From contig JABHIE010000024.1 in NCBI GenBank assembly GCA_018671175.1, positions 1-35,214 on the forward strand: 35,214 bases of DNA, given 5' to 3'. The notes under the pieces were generated by a model. The model saw only the letters and a program-made list of their open reading frames with translations. It did not search any database and was not told the origin of the DNA. The stretch comes from Planctomycetota bacterium. Lineage in GTDB: Bacteria; Planctomycetota; UBA1135. The first letter of the stretch is position 1; each line of letters starts with the position of its first letter. Below are positions 21,481 to 30,410 of this stretch, one piece after another. The translations under genes and the position numbers were made by a program.

Positions 21481-22617
21481 CTATTTCTCGAGTTTGTGAA
21501 CAGAGATTTCGCCTGCGCCTGCTGACTCAGGCCCGACGGTGAGGGCGAGCATGAGTTGCTTTTTGAGGTCGGCGGATTGAATATCGACCAGCGCCCACTC
21601 AATGGGGATTGTGAACCCCTCAGCGGCGTCTTCTGGAATGCGGTCGCGGTGTGCAAAAAGCATGATGTGATCGCGCACCCATTTTTCGGTGAATTTTGAC
21701 CCCAACAGGGCGGAGTCATTAATTGTGGCGACCCAGGGGCTAATCGACCATGGGTTAAATTGGAGATGCGCCGCGATGGGTTTGCCGGTGTGCGACAAAT
21801 CGGTGGCGGCGGGGATCCAGTTGACGGTGGGCAGCTCGCTCAAGCGAATCGGCAGCGAGATGCTGATCGTGCTGGGTTGCATCTGGAGGTGCGCTTCTTT
21901 GGCGCGTTGACTTAGCCCCAGCTCAAGGCGCATCGTGTCGCGCTGGTTTGGAGAAATGCGGGCGATTTCTAGGAGCTCGTAGTTGACGCCCTTGCCCTGA
22001 GCGGCCTGCTCAAGAGCCCGTTGCACGCGCTTGACCTCTCTTGATGGCCCATTTAATGAAACCTGATTAGGGCTGAAAACAGCGGTGTCAGGTTGGGCGG
22101 CATAACCCTCGGCTGCTTCGCCTTGAATGCGTAAGAAGGCAGATGAAAGCGGAATGGAAAGCTCTTTGCGCCGCTCGAAAAGTAAGACTTGCAAGGGTTG
22201 GCGCGTCTCTTGTATTTCGGTGAGATAAGTCTTGGCTTCTGCTTCGCGCGCCCATGAAAGGTCGATGGGTGAGAACGGAATCTCGTATATATCGACTTCT
22301 TGGGCGGCATTAAAAACGGCTTGATAGCTCGCGCGGCATGGGGATGCAAAAAACTGTTGCAAACTCGTGCGTGGCCCATCAAAAAGGAGTTTTACGGAAG
22401 CGCCTTGCTTTGGTTGTACGAGCATCCAGCCTTCAGGGACGCCAATTTGCATGGAATGCGCGCTTAAGGCGGAAGAGGTTGATGTCGTAACGACAAATGG
22501 CTGAGAGAGCTCAGTCGCAACATTGCCGCTTGCCCAAAACCATAGGGTAATTGCGAGTGCGATGGCGATGACCTTGCGCCGCCAATCATCAAATAATAAA
22601 GACTTCAGGAAACTCAT
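21481..22617 (-). CDS. cdaR: YbbR/CdaR-like regulator of the diadenylate cyclase
   Basis: 378 residues. One N-terminal membrane helix (about 15-33, after the FDDWRRK motif that is typical of the family) and an extracytoplasmic region with YbbR repeats, for example ELSQPFVVTTSTSSALS and PNQVSLNGPSREVKRVQRAL. The ATG overlaps the cdaA stop in ATGA. In Firmicutes the CdaR/YbbR protein modulates CdaA activity. The role here is inferred from the same neighbourhood. The C-terminal about 140 residues have no motif I can name. Confidence 0.86.
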   Translation of the reverse strand: MSFLKSLLFDDWRRKVIAIALAITLWFWASGNVATELSQPFVVTTSTSSALSAHSMQIGVPEGWMLVQPKQGASVKLLFDGPRTSLQQFFASPCRASYQAVFNAAQEVDIYEIPFSPIDLSWAREAEAKTYLTEIQETRQPLQVLLFERRKELSIPLSSAFLRIQGEAAEGYAAQPDTAVFSPNQVSLNGPSREVKRVQRALEQAAQGKGVNYELLEIARISPNQRDTMRLELGLSQRAKEAHLQMQPSTISISLPIRLSELPTVNWIPAATDLSHTGKPIAAHLQFNPWSISPWVATINDSALLGSKFTEKWVRDHIMLFAHRDRIPEDAAEGFTIPIEWALVDIQSADLKKQLMLALTVGPESAGAGEISVHKLEK

Positions 22618-23477
22618 GATGCAGACCCTGGGTGGCGCGTGTCGCTAAGATTTGTGTCAGCTTTGGAATCGCTTGAGATGGACTCTTCTTGCGGGGTAGG
22701 CGGCTCAGCGTTGAGTGCCTCGTAAAGCGCGGCTTCGAGTTGATCAAACGGAATAGGCTTTTGAATCTCACCGTTGGAAGCGAGAGAAATTTCACCCGTT
22801 TCTTCGGATACCACTAGCGTGATGGCGTCGCTCTCTTCAGTAACGCCGATGGCTGCACGATGTCGCGTGCCAAGGTTGCGCTGGATGTCGGGGTTATTAG
22901 AAAGGGGCAGTAAAACCGATGCCGCGACAACATTGTCTTTGCGGATGACAACCGCACCATCGTGAAGTGGGGCGCTCGGAAAGAAAATGCTCTCAAGCAG
23001 GATGCCCGAAACTGGTGCGTCAATAGAAACCGCACCTTGGCAAAGACCAGCCAAAGAGTCGCGCCGCTCAAAAGTAATGAGTGCGCCCGTGCGCGCTTTG
23101 GCCATGCGTTTGGCTGCGGCAACAACAGGCCCGAGTGCCTCTCCGGATACGCGCTGGCGACTAGCAAAAAGGCGGAAGCCCGTGCCGCGACCAAATCGTG
23201 AAACGCCTTGCCGCAATTCAGGTTGGAACAAAATGGCGACCACAATCACTAAGTAAGGCGTAACGCTCGAAAGAATATCGGCCAAAACGGGAACACCTGG
23301 CCAGCGTGACAAAACGCCAATCAGCAGGATGACGAAGAGCCCAAAGAAAAACATCCCGCGGAGGACACCGCCGCCTCGAGTGCTGCCAAGGAAGCGCAAA
23401 ATTGCATAGATGGCAATCGCGAGCAGGATGATTTCGAGAATCATCGAGACTTGTGGGCGGCCGAGTAGGAAAGGCAT
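22614..23477 (-). CDS. cdaA: Membrane diadenylate cyclase (c-di-AMP synthase)
   Basis: 287 residues. Three membrane helices (about 12-30, 38-57, 63-84) are followed by FQPELRQGVSRFGRG and a DAC domain. Both catalytic motifs are intact: HDGAVVI with D173-G-A175, and GTRHRAAIG with R205-H-R207. It joins two ATP into cyclic di-AMP, a second messenger for osmotic and wall homeostasis. It is 29 bp after folP and overlaps cdaR in ATGA. The C-terminal tail is acidic and Ser-rich. No Shine-Dalgarno sequence precedes the ATG. Confidence 0.94.
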   Translation of the reverse strand: MPFLLGRPQVSMILEIILLAIAIYAILRFLGSTRGGGVLRGMFFFGLFVILLIGVLSRWPGVPVLADILSSVTPYLVIVVAILFQPELRQGVSRFGRGTGFRLFASRQRVSGEALGPVVAAAKRMAKARTGALITFERRDSLAGLCQGAVSIDAPVSGILLESIFFPSAPLHDGAVVIRKDNVVAASVLLPLSNNPDIQRNLGTRHRAAIGVTEESDAITLVVSEETGEISLASNGEIQKPIPFDQLEAALYEALNAEPPTPQEESISSDSKADTNLSDTRHPGSAS

Positions 23478-23506
23478 GGGGAGTAGGGCGGGTGGGGGTG
23501 GCGGAG

Positions 23507-24619
23507 TTACTCTAGATTAGTGGAAGTGCAGCCCCAGGCAACCTTTGCAGCATCCCATATTTTTTCACCGGTATGCAAGCGGATGACATCTACCCCTGCT
23601 GATGCGCAAAGTGCTGCAGCCCCAGCCGTGCCAAGGTCGCGTTGATTCGGCTCGGCGTTGTTGAGGAATGGAGCCATAAAGGACTTCCGCGAGGGTCCAG
23701 CGAGGCTTTGGAAGCCAGATGCTCTCCAAATGTGAAGCTGGCCCATGAGTCGTTGACTCTGCTCAGCGGTCTTTGAAAACCCGATGCCGGGGTCAAGGAA
23801 AAGTCGTTTGGGTGAAACCCCTGAAATCATGGCGCGGTGGGCGCGGAGGAGGAGCTCGTCAAAAACATCACCAAGCAGGAAGTCATATTGCGTGCGCTCT
23901 TGCATATCGGCGGGCGTGCCGCGCATATGCATAATCGTGAGCTTGGCGTTGGCGGCGGCGGCGACTTGTGCCATCTCGGGGTCAGACAGAGCCGAGACAT
24001 CGTTGATCATGTTGGCGCCCGCGCCGAGGCAAGCTTTGGCGACAACGGCCGATTGTGTGTCGATGGAAATCTTGATGCGCGCTACTGTTAATTCAGGGCA
24101 GGCTAACAGAAGCTCGATTGCGGGCAGAAGCTTGGATAGTTGGGTCTCATTTGAAACGGGCTTTGCGCCTGGACGCGTGCTTTCTGCGCCAAGATCGAGC
24201 CATTTTGCACCGTGCTGCACCGAGTTGATTGCCGTGCGAATGAGATCGCTTTCGCTAGCTAGCTTGCCGCCGTCTGAAAAGGAGTCGGGCGTGAGGTTGA
24301 GGATGGCCATCCAGGTTGGTGCGGGCCGAGGCGCGGCAAAGGCGTGCCTCGCCGAGAGGAGTCGTGCTGCAACCCAGCCGGGGCTATTAGGGGTGCAATC
24401 AGCATTGGCGTCTAGATGCGGCGCGTGAAGCTGCTCAAATTTAAGCCAATCAAGTGGGCGCAATCGTTGGGAGCCATCGGGCAACTCGCCTCCGTGTTGC
24501 AGGCCAATGGCATCGCAATCGGCACGGGCAATCTTGGGGCCTCGCCACCAGCCGTCAACACCTAATGGAAAGGAATGGTGCGGCAATTCGTAGCCGGCGA
24601 GGGCCCAGGGTGCAATCAA
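23507..24619 (-). CDS. folP: Dihydropteroate synthase with N-terminal extension
   Basis: 370 residues from a TTG at 24619 that overlaps the ftsH stop in TTGA. The enzyme core starts about residue 100: WMAILNLTPDSFSDGG (103-118), LDLGAESTRPGAKPV (141-155), ISIDTQSA, NDVSAL, IMHMRGTP, FLDPGIGFSK, GPSRKSFM and DVIRLHT. It joins para-aminobenzoate to the pterin diphosphate in folate synthesis. The first ~95 residues (with FPLGVDGWWRGPK and LDWLKFEQLHAP) are an extra domain seen in some phyla but without a role I can name. If a later start were used that domain would be lost; its in-frame conserved look favours the TTG. Confidence 0.93.
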   Translation of the reverse strand: MIAPWALAGYELPHHSFPLGVDGWWRGPKIARADCDAIGLQHGGELPDGSQRLRPLDWLKFEQLHAPHLDANADCTPNSPGWVAARLLSARHAFAAPRPAPTWMAILNLTPDSFSDGGKLASESDLIRTAINSVQHGAKWLDLGAESTRPGAKPVSNETQLSKLLPAIELLLACPELTVARIKISIDTQSAVVAKACLGAGANMINDVSALSDPEMAQVAAAANAKLTIMHMRGTPADMQERTQYDFLLGDVFDELLLRAHRAMISGVSPKRLFLDPGIGFSKTAEQSQRLMGQLHIWRASGFQSLAGPSRKSFMAPFLNNAEPNQRDLGTAGAAALCASAGVDVIRLHTGEKIWDAAKVAWGCTSTNLE

Positions 24620-26877
24620 CTTGTTGCAGATGCGTCGGGCATCGGCGGTGGCCCGCTTTGTGAAGCATCAGCCACAACCTCTTGCCGCGTGATGGCGATT
24701 CCTTTGATTAAATCGCGCACTTCTTGGCCAGAAATCGTCTCGTATTGAATGAGGGCTTGTGCCACACTCTCAACACTGTCTTTGTGCTCGTTTAGCATGT
24801 TTAGAGCCCGTTCTTCGGCATTTTTGCTGATAGTGGAAATCTCTTCGTCAATGATACGCGAGGTGGATTCGGAGTGGTCATGGCCCATGCCAATCTCGCC
24901 GCCAAGGAAGTCATTGCCACGCCGCTCGGCAAAACGAATTAGGCCAAGCTTCTCGCTCATGCCCCATTCGGTGACCATGAGCCGCGCAAATTGAGTCGCG
25001 CGCTGGATGTCACTGACCGCACCCGTAGTGATGTCATCACAGAAAATGGTCTCTGCGTGTCGACCGCCATAAAGGACGACCAACTCATCAAGAACCTGCC
25101 CGCGTGTGTAATGCATGCGTTCTTTTTCAGGAAGCATCATCGTTGCGCCAAGCGCCATGCCGCGTGGAATGATTGTGACCTTGTGCACGGGGTCGGTGTT
25201 TTCGAGGAAGCAATTCAAAACGGCATGACCGGCTTCGTGGTAGGCGGTGATTTTTTTATCACTCTCTTCCATGACACGACTTTTCTTTTCTTTGCCGAAA
25301 CGCACTTTGTCGCGAGCTTCTTCGAGGTCAGCCTGAGTGACCCATTCGTGCTCTTGCATCGCAGCAAGGATGGCCGCCTCATTAACCAGTGCGGCAAGCT
25401 CAGCACCTGAAAAGCCGGGTGTACCTTGAGCGATGACTTTAAGATTGATGGAAGGATCAAGTTTGACCGCCTTTCCATGAACCTTAAGAATCATTTCGCG
25501 GCCTTTTACATCGGGTAAATCAATTACGATTTCGCGGTCAAATCGGCCAGGTCGCATGAGCGCGCTGTCGAGTACATCAGGTCGGTTGGTCGCTGCGCAA
25601 ACGATGATGTTGGTGTCGGTGCCGAAGCCATCCATCTCGACCAGGATTGCGTTGAGGGTTTGCTCACGCTCATCATTGCCTCCGCCCATGCCACTGCCGC
25701 GCTTACGGCCGACGGCATCAATTTCGTCGAGGAAAATAATGCAAGGAGCGGCTTTGCGGGCTTGCTCGAAGAGGTCACGCACGCGGCTTGCGCCAACGCC
25801 GACAAACATCTCAACGAAGTCGGAACCAGAAATGGAAATGAAAGGTACATCAGCTTCGCCTGCGATAGCTTTTGCTAAAAGGGTTTTGCCTGTGCCTGGG
25901 GAGCCGACCAGCATCACACCGCGTGGGATGCGGCCACCGAGTCGCTTAAACTTTTCGGGAGTCTTGAGGAACTCTATGATTTCTGAGACCTCTTCTTTGG
26001 CCTCTTCGATACCTGCGACATCGGCGAAAGTGACGCCGGTGCGTTTTTCAGTGTCATACATGACAGCTCGCGATTTGCCGAAATTCATGAGCCCGCCACC
26101 GCCACCGCCTTTCATTTGTCGGCCCATGAAAAACCAAATCACGCCAATAAACAGCAGGATTGGGCCGAAGCTGTACAGGAACATCATGAAGCCCGAGCTT
26201 TCTTTGGTGCGCATACCGCCAGTCGAGTGGAAGGTGAGACCTTCTTCAATCGGTGCGTTTGCCGCGCGCAGTTGCACGAGCAATGCGTTTAAGTCAAGGG
26301 CGCTGTCATCGCTAGAGAGCGCATCGATTTCGGCATAATGGATGCCCTTAGAGTCGCTGAAATCGAGGAAAAAGCGTTGACGCTCAATCGTCGCGCTTTT
26401 TGGATCGTTGGGGTCAATCGGCTCAAATAAACGAATCGGATAACCGCGCAAAGGCAAAATCGAACCCGCTTTGACATCAGCCAGAAAGCGATCAAATGGC
26501 ATCGATGGCTCAAGGTCTTTTGCCTTGGCTTGAATCTCGCGCACCTTTGGCCAAATCGTGCGGCTGTCAGGAACCGTAATTGTTGCGCGGATTGCTTTTG
26601 CTTTAGGGTCGGTTTCTGATTTGCGGAAAGTCGCCTCAAACCCGGAATTGTCGTCAAATGCCAGCACTTGCTCAAATTGCCCCGTGTAGAGGTTGTACCA
26701 GAAGGCGTCTTCGTTAATGTTGATCCGCGAAGGGTCGGATCCCATCATGACGAGCATGACGAGGAGCAAAGCCGAGACCAATAAAAATGGGGCGATAGGG
26801 CGGCGTGGCGGTTTTGCGCCTTTGCCCTTGTTGTCGCCTTTTGGCTCGGGGGTTTCGTTGGGTGAGTTGGGTTGCAT
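24616..26877 (-). CDS. ftsH: ATP-dependent zinc metalloprotease FtsH
   Basis: 753 residues, about 100 more than usual. Two membrane helices (about 28-46 and 229-251) enclose an enlarged periplasmic domain of about 180 residues, which accounts for the extra length. AAA+ domain: Walker A GSPGTGKT (325-332), Walker B IIFLDEID (380-387), pore [13 protein letters not shown], second region of homology [20 protein letters not shown]. Protease: HEAGH (547-551) with the third ligand Asp in [11 protein letters not shown]. It degrades membrane and unstable cytosolic proteins. A GAGG about 8 nt upstream is a plausible Shine-Dalgarno sequence. It starts 1 bp after the lptE stop. A flexible C-terminal tail follows the protease domain. 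Confidence 0.96.
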   Translation of the reverse strand: MQPNSPNETPEPKGDNKGKGAKPPRRPIAPFLLVSALLLVMLVMMGSDPSRININEDAFWYNLYTGQFEQVLAFDDNSGFEATFRKSETDPKAKAIRATITVPDSRTIWPKVREIQAKAKDLEPSMPFDRFLADVKAGSILPLRGYPIRLFEPIDPNDPKSATIERQRFFLDFSDSKGIHYAEIDALSSDDSALDLNALLVQLRAANAPIEEGLTFHSTGGMRTKESSGFMMFLYSFGPILLFIGVIWFFMGRQMKGGGGGGLMNFGKSRAVMYDTEKRTGVTFADVAGIEEAKEEVSEIIEFLKTPEKFKRLGGRIPRGVMLVGSPGTGKTLLAKAIAGEADVPFISISGSDFVEMFVGVGASRVRDLFEQARKAAPCIIFLDEIDAVGRKRGSGMGGGNDEREQTLNAILVEMDGFGTDTNIIVCAATNRPDVLDSALMRPGRFDREIVIDLPDVKGREMILKVHGKAVKLDPSINLKVIAQGTPGFSGAELAALVNEAAILAAMQEHEWVTQADLEEARDKVRFGKEKKSRVMEESDKKITAYHEAGHAVLNCFLENTDPVHKVTIIPRGMALGATMMLPEKERMHYTRGQVLDELVVLYGGRHAETIFCDDITTGAVSDIQRATQFARLMVTEWGMSEKLGLIRFAERRGNDFLGGEIGMGHDHSESTSRIIDEEISTISKNAEERALNMLNEHKDSVESVAQALIQYETISGQEVRDLIKGIAITRQEVVADASQSGPPPMPDASATS

Positions 26878-26878
26878 G

Positions 26879-27364
26879 TCAGTAGACCTCGCGATGGAGC
26901 GAGGCAGCGATTTCCATCAAGATGGATTCAGCGGCGGATGCCGAAATCTCGTCGAACGCCGAGTAGGGGTCTTCGCCTTGGCCGGGTAAGAATTCGAGTG
27001 AGCGAGAAAAAGTGCCCGACGCGATTTTGTCGCCGGTGGAAGTTTGAAACGACCAATGTATTTGTAGGTCAGAAGCCGTAACAACGGTGCCTACGAAATG
27101 GCGGCGACGAACGCGGCCGATTTCTGTGGAAAGAATGTAGTCAGCAGATTGGCTGTCAAGAGAGACATCAAGTTGCCGTATAGCCTCGGTGCGCAGGAAC
27201 CGCGTAAGCGGCGCTTCGATACCGTGCCAACGCGTGTCATTAACCGTGACAGGAATTGCCATCGAACGCCCCGAAGTGATCGATGCGTCAAGTATTTGAT
27301 AACCGCAGCTCGAGATGCTCGCAATCGCGAGGTACACCAAAGCGCTTAAAAAGAGCGGTCTCAG
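26879..27364 (-). CDS. lptE: LptE-like LPS-assembly lipoprotein, likely CTG start
   Basis: From the conserved lipobox SISSCGYQ onward it resembles LptE/DUF799-type lipoproteins: short, ending in a long helix (SAFDEISASAAESILMEIAASLHREVY), with beta strands in between. The usual starts (GTG 27340, TTG 27343) would give a signal with no basic residue. Reading back to CTG 27364, which overlaps the upstream stop as CTGA, gives a proper lipoprotein signal: one Arg, then PLFLSALVYLAIAS and SSC. 161 residues that way. LptE plugs the LptD outer-membrane translocon. It lies between the BamD-like gene and ftsH. Start uncertain; function moderately sure. Confidence 0.75.
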   Translation of the reverse strand: MRPLFLSALVYLAIASISSCGYQILDASITSGRSMAIPVTVNDTRWHGIEAPLTRFLRTEAIRQLDVSLDSQSADYILSTEIGRVRRRHFVGTVVTASDLQIHWSFQTSTGDKIASGTFSRSLEFLPGQGEDPYSAFDEISASAAESILMEIAASLHREVY

Positions 27365-28308
27365 CTGCCTTCCTCCGTGGCGGCGGGCTCGGCAACTATG
27401 GGTTTTGTGTCGTGTGGCAAGGCCTGTCGGTTTTTTAGAGCATTGGCCGCGCCTTCTGTGCCGGTGTATCTTTCAGCTTCTAGGTAGGCATTCCTTGCGC
27501 CTCGCAAATTGTTGATTTTGGCATAAAAATCACCGACAACTACATAGTGTTGAGCAATGAGCGAGTCGACCTGAACTAGCAGCTGAGTGGCTTCGTCGAC
27601 ATACGCGCCAGTTTGGCTAAAGTGCAATAAATACGATGTCAGTAAATTGCGAGCAGTGCGCATATCCGTAACCCCGCTTTCGGGGCTGATAATTCTGAAA
27701 TAGCTGGCTTGAGCTGCGCGAAAGGTGCCGACATCTTCGTATTTAGTTCCGGTGAATCTCTCAATGAGATTGTCAAAATCGATTTTTGCTTCGGTAAAGG
27801 CGCCCTCTTCGAGGTGGTAATGCCCAAGTCGAATGAGCGCGTCGGCCTTGAGATCATCATTTTGATAATGGTAAGTCGCGAGGTCATCTAAAATCGTTTC
27901 GCCACGCGCAGGTGCTGAGAAGAAACCGAGAAAGCCCTTGCGCGTGCCTTGGAGATATTCGGTGCCCACTTTTAAGAGGCGATTGCCGATGCGGAAGGCA
28001 TCTGTTCTAGAATCGGGAGACTGGATATAGGCGCGATAGTAATTAATCGCGGGGTCGATTTTGCCCAACTCCCAGTGGCTGTCACCGGCAAGGCGTAAAA
28101 ATATCGGCCGCGCATTGCGGTCAAAAGACTCGACTTTGAAGGATTCGAGGCTGTCTGCAACCGTTTCCCAGTCGTTGCTTTGTGCTGCAGCCATAGCTGG
28201 CGCCAGCTCAGATTGGCTGCGGGGGTGGATGTTGCTCTGGCAGGCTGCAGCACAAAATGTGATGAGCCCAAGCGCGGCAATGCGGGCAGGAATGGAGGCA
28301 AGAGTCAT
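27361..28308 (-). CDS. BamD-like tetratricopeptide outer-membrane lipoprotein
   Basis: 315 residues from ATG 28308, which overlaps the recO stop in ATGA; a start further upstream at 28350 would run into recO. The signal has a lipobox (FCAAACQS, Cys23). It has TPR-type helical repeats: FLRLAGDSHWELGKIDPAINYYRAYIQ, ADALIRLGHYHLEEGAFTEAKIDFDNLIERF, VVVGDFYAKINNLRGARNAYLEAERY. The order of repeats is like BamD/YfiO, the essential lipoprotein of the beta-barrel assembly machine, but it is longer and the match is not strong enough to give the name outright. Gene neighbours (LptE, RecO) suit an outer-membrane biogenesis cluster. Confidence 0.8.
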   Translation of the reverse strand: MTLASIPARIAALGLITFCAAACQSNIHPRSQSELAPAMAAAQSNDWETVADSLESFKVESFDRNARPIFLRLAGDSHWELGKIDPAINYYRAYIQSPDSRTDAFRIGNRLLKVGTEYLQGTRKGFLGFFSAPARGETILDDLATYHYQNDDLKADALIRLGHYHLEEGAFTEAKIDFDNLIERFTGTKYEDVGTFRAAQASYFRIISPESGVTDMRTARNLLTSYLLHFSQTGAYVDEATQLLVQVDSLIAQHYVVVGDFYAKINNLRGARNAYLEAERYTGTEGAANALKNRQALPHDTKPIVAEPAATEEGS

Positions 28309-29048
28309 GATGTCAGCGCGATTTGATGTCGGCGTGCCAGGGCGGCCCATGATTTGGGCGGCCTATCTAGGTGGTAGGCGAGAAATTCGCCCATGATTGT
28401 AAGGCATAGGTCATGCTCACGCAGGGTGAGTTTTGCTGCGCTTTCTGAAAGAAAAAAGCTAAGTTGCGCAGCAGATAGTTGATGCGCTCGACTTTGAGGC
28501 CGAGGCTGACCAGGAGCCAGGATGCCCCCCGATGCGGTATGAAACCAAATCTCTTGCCCTAGGTCGTGTGGCGGGTCATGCCGAAGGATTGGTGAAATCC
28601 CGAGTAGCTTGAGCACGCGTAGGATTGCGGAAATGAGTGAGAAGTCGGTCTCAGCATTTCCTTGGCTCAAAGCTTGCAGAGATTCGGCCAAAAACAGGAA
28701 CATCTCGGCTGAGCTTTGGTGGGCAGGAGAGCCCAATTCGGCCAGTTCACCCAAGAGCGCTGCTGCTGCGAGTCGGTCGGGGTTGGCGCTTAATTCGGGC
28801 ATGCGGTCGAGAAGCTCAGAGCGATAAAGCGTCTGCATCTCGGCGTCGGGCGGCCCGCCGTATTCGATTTGAACCAGCGACCAGACATCCAAAACGCCGA
28901 GAGAGCCTGATTTGAGCTTGTTTACGCCCTTTGCCACCAATGAAATTGTGCCTTGGCGTGGGGTTAAAACTCGGACGATGAGCGAACTTTCGGAATAAGG
29001 CCAGCGGCGGAGGACGATGGCCGGCGTTTTGTGTCGGGCGGCCATCAA
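28305..29048 (-). CDS. recO: DNA repair protein RecO
   Basis: 246-247 residues. N-terminal OB fold: TPAIVLRRWPYSESSLIVRVLTPRQGTISLVAKGVNK is the family signature. The helical part follows (FLFLAESLQAL, ILRVLKLLGISPIL). The Cys cluster that binds zinc in many RecO proteins is missing: the region after GISPIL contains no Cys pair. RecO loads RecA onto single-stranded DNA with RecR. Two start codons are adjacent, TTG 29048 and ATG 29045, right after the corC stop. Confidence 0.9.
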   Translation of the reverse strand: MMAARHKTPAIVLRRWPYSESSLIVRVLTPRQGTISLVAKGVNKLKSGSLGVLDVWSLVQIEYGGPPDAEMQTLYRSELLDRMPELSANPDRLAAAALLGELAELGSPAHQSSAEMFLFLAESLQALSQGNAETDFSLISAILRVLKLLGISPILRHDPPHDLGQEIWFHTASGGILAPGQPRPQSRAHQLSAAQLSFFLSESAAKLTLREHDLCLTIMGEFLAYHLDRPPKSWAALARRHQIALTS

Positions 29049-30362
29049 TCAGTCGGTAGAAGTCGTGGGCGGGTTATCAGCTATGGGGCTGACACCACCC
29101 GTTTCGCGCATGAGCCGCACACTCAAAATGCGGCGGTCATCGGCTTCAAGAATCTCGAAAGAGATACCCTCAATCAGCAGCGAGTCGCCAATCGTCGGGA
29201 TGCGCCCCAGTCGATCAAAAATCAAACCACCCAGCGTGTCGTAGTCTTCGTCGTCGGGTAAATCACATTTGAAAGCTTCATTGAGCTCGGCCAGATTGAT
29301 GCGCGCATCGGCAATCGCGCGGTCGGGTGATTGCATTTGCAGCCCGTGCGTTTCTTCCTTTTCATCATGTTCATCTTGAATATCGCCCACAATGCTCTCG
29401 AGGATATCTTCAATCGTGACCACGCCCGCCGTGCCGCCATATTCATCGACCACAACCGCAAGATGGATGCGGCGGCGGCGCATTTCTTCGAGCAAACTTG
29501 GCACGCGCATCGTTTCCGGCACAAAATACGGCTCGCGCATTTGCGTGCTGACGAGAGCTGATTTCCAGTCGTCCGTGCTCGTGTCTGGGCGGACGACATC
29601 TTTGAGGTAAAAAACACCCGCGATGTGGTCGAGGTCTTCTTCGAAAGTGGGCACGCGCGAATGCCCTTCGTCGAGCGCGAGAGCAAGAGCTTCGTGAACC
29701 GTGGCGGAACTCGAAATGGCGGTCAGCTCGGTGCGCGGCGTCATGATCTCGGCGGCGTCGGTGTCGGGCAAATCCATGACTCGGCTAATCATGCGCCGCT
29801 CAGAATCTTTGAGCTCTTCTTCGCGCTCTGATTCGCGCGCGACATCAATCAAGTCGGCCGCCAATTCATCGGTGGCGGGGGAAGTCGTGTCGGCGCCAAG
29901 CGTGCGAAGCAGCAACTGCAAAAGGCTCGTCAAGGGGCGTAAAAACCAAGCCGCGACTGTGACAAGCGGGATAAGCGCAATTACAAATCTGCGCGCGCGG
30001 CGGCGGGTAATAAGGCTAGGGATGCCCTCGAGGGCGATGCCGGCGAAGGCTGCGGCAAAAATCCAGGTCAGAATCTGTGCGAACCCTTGATCGGATTGTT
30101 TGAGGTGGGCCGTTTCGTCGAGGAGGATGGCGACCGCGGCCGCAACTGAGAAAATGCGCAGAATTCCGGCGGTCGTGGCAATCGCAAGCGGAGAATCGGC
30201 TGCGTTTTCGGCCCGCAGTCGCGGCCCATCAGGTAAATCATCGATGAGCGATGAGCGCACGGGCGAGGCCAGCAAAGTGCGCAAACCACCGCAAATCGCA
30301 CCGATAAGGATGAAAAGCGCCGGGACGGCGAGGGAAGGTTCGGGTAGGGCGGGGTTGCTCAA
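29049..30362 (-). CDS. CorC/TlyC-type CBS-domain protein with membrane domain
   Basis: 437 residues from TTG 30362. The N-terminal third has several hydrophobic segments (about 10-27, 62-80, 94-112, 127-150) in the position of the DUF21/CNNM membrane domain, but is shorter and diverged. Then the CBS pair (DTDAAEIMTPRTELTAIS to VVVDEYGGTAGVVTIEDILESIVGDIQDEHD) and the CorC_HlyC domain (INLAELNEAFKCDLPDDEDYDTLGGLIFDRLGRIP). Such proteins are linked to Mg/Co efflux and were once called hemolysins. It is the first gene of the 10-gene minus-strand run and is divergent from hutI, with only 47 bp between. Confidence 0.88.
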   Translation of the reverse strand: MSNPALPEPSLAVPALFILIGAICGGLRTLLASPVRSSLIDDLPDGPRLRAENAADSPLAIATTAGILRIFSVAAAVAILLDETAHLKQSDQGFAQILTWIFAAAFAGIALEGIPSLITRRRARRFVIALIPLVTVAAWFLRPLTSLLQLLLRTLGADTTSPATDELAADLIDVARESEREEELKDSERRMISRVMDLPDTDAAEIMTPRTELTAISSSATVHEALALALDEGHSRVPTFEEDLDHIAGVFYLKDVVRPDTSTDDWKSALVSTQMREPYFVPETMRVPSLLEEMRRRRIHLAVVVDEYGGTAGVVTIEDILESIVGDIQDEHDEKEETHGLQMQSPDRAIADARINLAELNEAFKCDLPDDEDYDTLGGLIFDRLGRIPTIGDSLLIEGISFEILEADDRRILSVRLMRETGGVSPIADNPPTTSTD

Positions 30363-30392
30363 GGCTGGAAAACAGGAAACGGGAGGGCGTCC

Positions 30393-30410
30393 TGACTACT
30401 ATCTTAGTCA
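30393..30410. promoter_or_regulatory. Palindrome TGACTA-N6-TAGTCA touching the hutI start
   Basis: A perfect 6-bp inverted repeat with a 6-bp spacer ends on the first base of the hutI ATG, in the 47-bp gap between corC and hutI. It covers a possible -10 (TACTAT, 30397-30402), so a bound repressor would block hutI transcription. It is an operator candidate on position and symmetry only. Confidence 0.35.
30397..30402 (+). promoter_or_regulatory. Possible -10 box (TACTAT) for leaderless hutI
   Basis: TACTAT (4/6 match) ends 7 bases before ATG 30410 with no Shine-Dalgarno sequence between. It lies inside the palindrome described at 30393-30410. Confidence 0.3.

Noticed and set aside
23784..24428. 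A 214-codon plus-strand frame inside folP
   Set aside because: Antisense to a well-supported dihydropteroate synthase; no recognisable protein motifs.
25556..26338. A 260-codon plus-strand frame inside ftsH
   Set aside because: It is an antisense shadow of the conserved FtsH AAA+ region and is rich in Ser/Arg/Pro, as shadow frames are here.
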